A stretch of 64,000 nt of DNA from the NCBI GenBank assembly GCA_021739625.1, contig JAIPBJ010000001.1:24570-88569 (forward strand). The letters run 5' to 3'. Positions within the stretch are counted from its first letter, which is position 1. Each line of letters opens with the position of its first letter. Positions 62,568 to 64,000 of this stretch are shown one piece after another. Position numbers and translations under genes: made by a program. The notes beneath the pieces are model-generated. The model was given only the letters and a program-made list of their open reading frames with translations, was not told the origin of the DNA and made no database searches. The DNA comes from Flavobacteriales bacterium. Its GTDB lineage: Bacteria > Bacteroidota > Bacteroidia > UBA10329.

Positions 62568-63971
62568 ATGCAGACACCGCATGTCCATCACCTGATAACC
62601 CTCCCTAAAGTGAACACCGCTCTCATACGCAAATACAACATTCCCGGCCCGCGCTACACGAGCTATCCCACCGTGCCCTATTGGGATGCGGAGGGTTTCA
62701 GCACCGATGGCTGGGAGAAACACGTCAAGGATGTATTCTCTCGGACGAACGCATCTGAGGGCATCAGCCTTTATATCCACCTGCCTTTCTGCGAGAGTCT
62801 GTGCACCTATTGTGGATGCAACAAGCGCATCACAAAGAATCACGGGGTGGAAATGCCCTATATAGGATCGCTGTTGCAGGAGTGGGCCATCTATCAGAAA
62901 CTCTTTCATTCTGTGCCACGGATCAGCGAACTCCATCTTGGTGGGGGCACGCCTACCTTCTTTTCCCCAGAAAACCTGCGTTTGCTGATGAACGGACTGA
63001 CCAACAGTTCCATTCTTACTCAGGGAGCAGAGCTCAGTTTTGAGGCGCATCCCAACAACACGACACAGTCCCATCTGGAGGAGCTGCATTTTCTCGGTTT
63101 CCGTAGGTTGAGTCTGGGAGTTCAGGATTTTGACCCCGAGGTGCAGAAGGCGATCCATCGCATCCAACCTTTTGCGAATGTGAAACGCGTGACCGACCTC
63201 GCACGTGGAATCGGATACACATCTGTGAATTTCGACCTCATATATGGTCTTCCCAAGCAGACAAAGCAAAGTGTGCGCGACACCATTGATCAGACATTGG
63301 GCCTGATGCCCGACCGCATTGCCTTCTACAGCTATGCGCACGTACCTTGGAGCAGTCCATCGCAGCGCGGTTACAGCGAGGACGACCTGCCTACGGATGA
63401 GCACAAGCGCGAGCTTTATGAACTTGGCAAGGCCATGTTCCTTGAGGCCGGTTACCTTGAAATAGGCATGGATCATTTCGCCCTGCCTGATGACAGCCTC
63501 AGTCATGCGGACCAGGATGGCACACTGCACCGCAATTTCATGGGATACACCACGCGCAGCACACATCTCATGGTCGGACTCGGTGTGTCGGCCATCAGCG
63601 ATGCGTGGTCAGCGTTCGCGCAGAATGAGAAGACCGTGGAGGACTATCAGAAACGTGTGGCAGATGGTCAACTGCCGGTGTTCAGAGGGCATCTTCTCAC
63701 TGAAGAGGACCTCCAGATCCGACAGCACATACTCAATCTGATGTGCCGTCATCAGACCAAATGGATCACAGATCAGAAACTGAAGCTCGATGTGCATGGC
63801 ATGCTCATGCGCCTTACCGAACCGATCGATGATGGACTCGTGTCGGTCCTTCCCCATGGACTTGAGGTGACCGACAAAGGCAGGCCTTTCATCCGCAACA
63901 TCTGCATGGCCCTGGATGAGCGGCTCTGGCGCGATGAGCCGAAGGGGCGGATATTCTCATCAACGGTGTGA
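62568..63971 (+). CDS. hemN: Oxygen-independent coproporphyrinogen III oxidase
   Basis: HemN is a radical SAM enzyme that decarboxylates coproporphyrinogen III for heme synthesis when oxygen is scarce. The 467-residue protein has IPGPRYTSYPTVPYWD, the cluster motif LPFCESLCTYCGCNKRI (Cys-x3-Cys-x2-Cys), LGGGTPTFF, and the C-terminal HemN domain (HGMLMRL). Its place at the end of the cbb3 operon fits a need for heme during microaerobic growth. Confidence 0.96.
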   Translation: MQTPHVHHLITLPKVNTALIRKYNIPGPRYTSYPTVPYWDAEGFSTDGWEKHVKDVFSRTNASEGISLYIHLPFCESLCTYCGCNKRITKNHGVEMPYIGSLLQEWAIYQKLFHSVPRISELHLGGGTPTFFSPENLRLLMNGLTNSSILTQGAELSFEAHPNNTTQSHLEELHFLGFRRLSLGVQDFDPEVQKAIHRIQPFANVKRVTDLARGIGYTSVNFDLIYGLPKQTKQSVRDTIDQTLGLMPDRIAFYSYAHVPWSSPSQRGYSEDDLPTDEHKRELYELGKAMFLEAGYLEIGMDHFALPDDSLSHADQDGTLHRNFMGYTTRSTHLMVGLGVSAISDAWSAFAQNEKTVEDYQKRVADGQLPVFRGHLLTEEDLQIRQHILNLMCRHQTKWITDQKLKLDVHGMLMRLTEPIDDGLVSVLPHGLEVTDKGRPFIRNICMALDERLWRDEPKGRIFSSTV

Positions 63972-64000
63972 CCTGAACAGACCGGTTGGAATAGAAAAGC

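Overview
The window looks like chromosome of a Bacteroidota bacterium, probably in or near Flavobacteriales. The evidence is T9SS secretion signals of both kinds (a type B gliding-motility C-terminus at 31079-34735 and a type A C-terminus at 38084-41806), a CcoN-CcoO fusion oxidase, DUF4199 and DUF5686 proteins, TonB receptors with carboxypeptidase-type N-terminal domains, and many TAnnTTTG (-7) promoter motifs in place of Shine-Dalgarno-led starts. No rRNA, tRNA, phage gene, integrase, transposase or CRISPR array was recognised. The only clear RNA gene is the small SRP RNA (23664-23763); a second, unassigned structured RNA is proposed at 50612-50907.

Layout. 1-4.9 kb: a partial von Willebrand-type membrane protein, an outer-membrane barrel, ThiL and a Fic protein. 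4.9-11.9 kb: a glutamine-synthetase-family enzyme and an ethanolamine-type permease, separated by a FISUMP-domain protein and an AT-richer pentapeptide-repeat gene. The pentapeptide gene is bracketed by a 94-bp direct repeat of the permease 3' end, which looks like a small inserted cassette. 11.9-25 kb: a minus-strand surface-polysaccharide cluster (nucleotide-sugar enzymes for UDP-Gal, UDP-GlcA/UDP-xylose, a TviB/TviC-type uronic acid route and a WbpE/WbpD-type amino sugar route, then GT4, GT2 and a sulfotransferase). 25-31 kb: polysaccharide deacetylase, GNAT and a DUF5686 outer-membrane protein, a ten-copy 42-bp tandem repeat, and WbqC. 31-43 kb: two giant T9SS-exported proteins, YchF, a lactonase-like/hydrolase fusion, and IspH.

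43-55 kb is a metal-uptake neighbourhood: two TonB receptors, a DtxR/MntR-type regulator overlapping a ZIP transporter gene, and shared AGTCTAAA-type palindromes at both receptor promoters. It also holds a TerB-ABCG transporter, the structured RNA candidate, and inorganic pyrophosphatase. 55.7-64 kb is a cbb3 oxidase operon (ccoS, ccoNO fusion, ccoQ, ccoP, ccoG, ccoH, a TauE/SafE-family protein, hemN), preceded by an FNR-like palindrome placed where a class I activator would sit.

The SRP RNA promoter gives an internal ruler: transcription should start about 5 nt after TAnnTTTG. Several genes (Fic, deacetylase, WbqC, IspH, the DtxR regulator) have their ATG 4-7 nt after this motif and so may be translated from leaderless mRNA.
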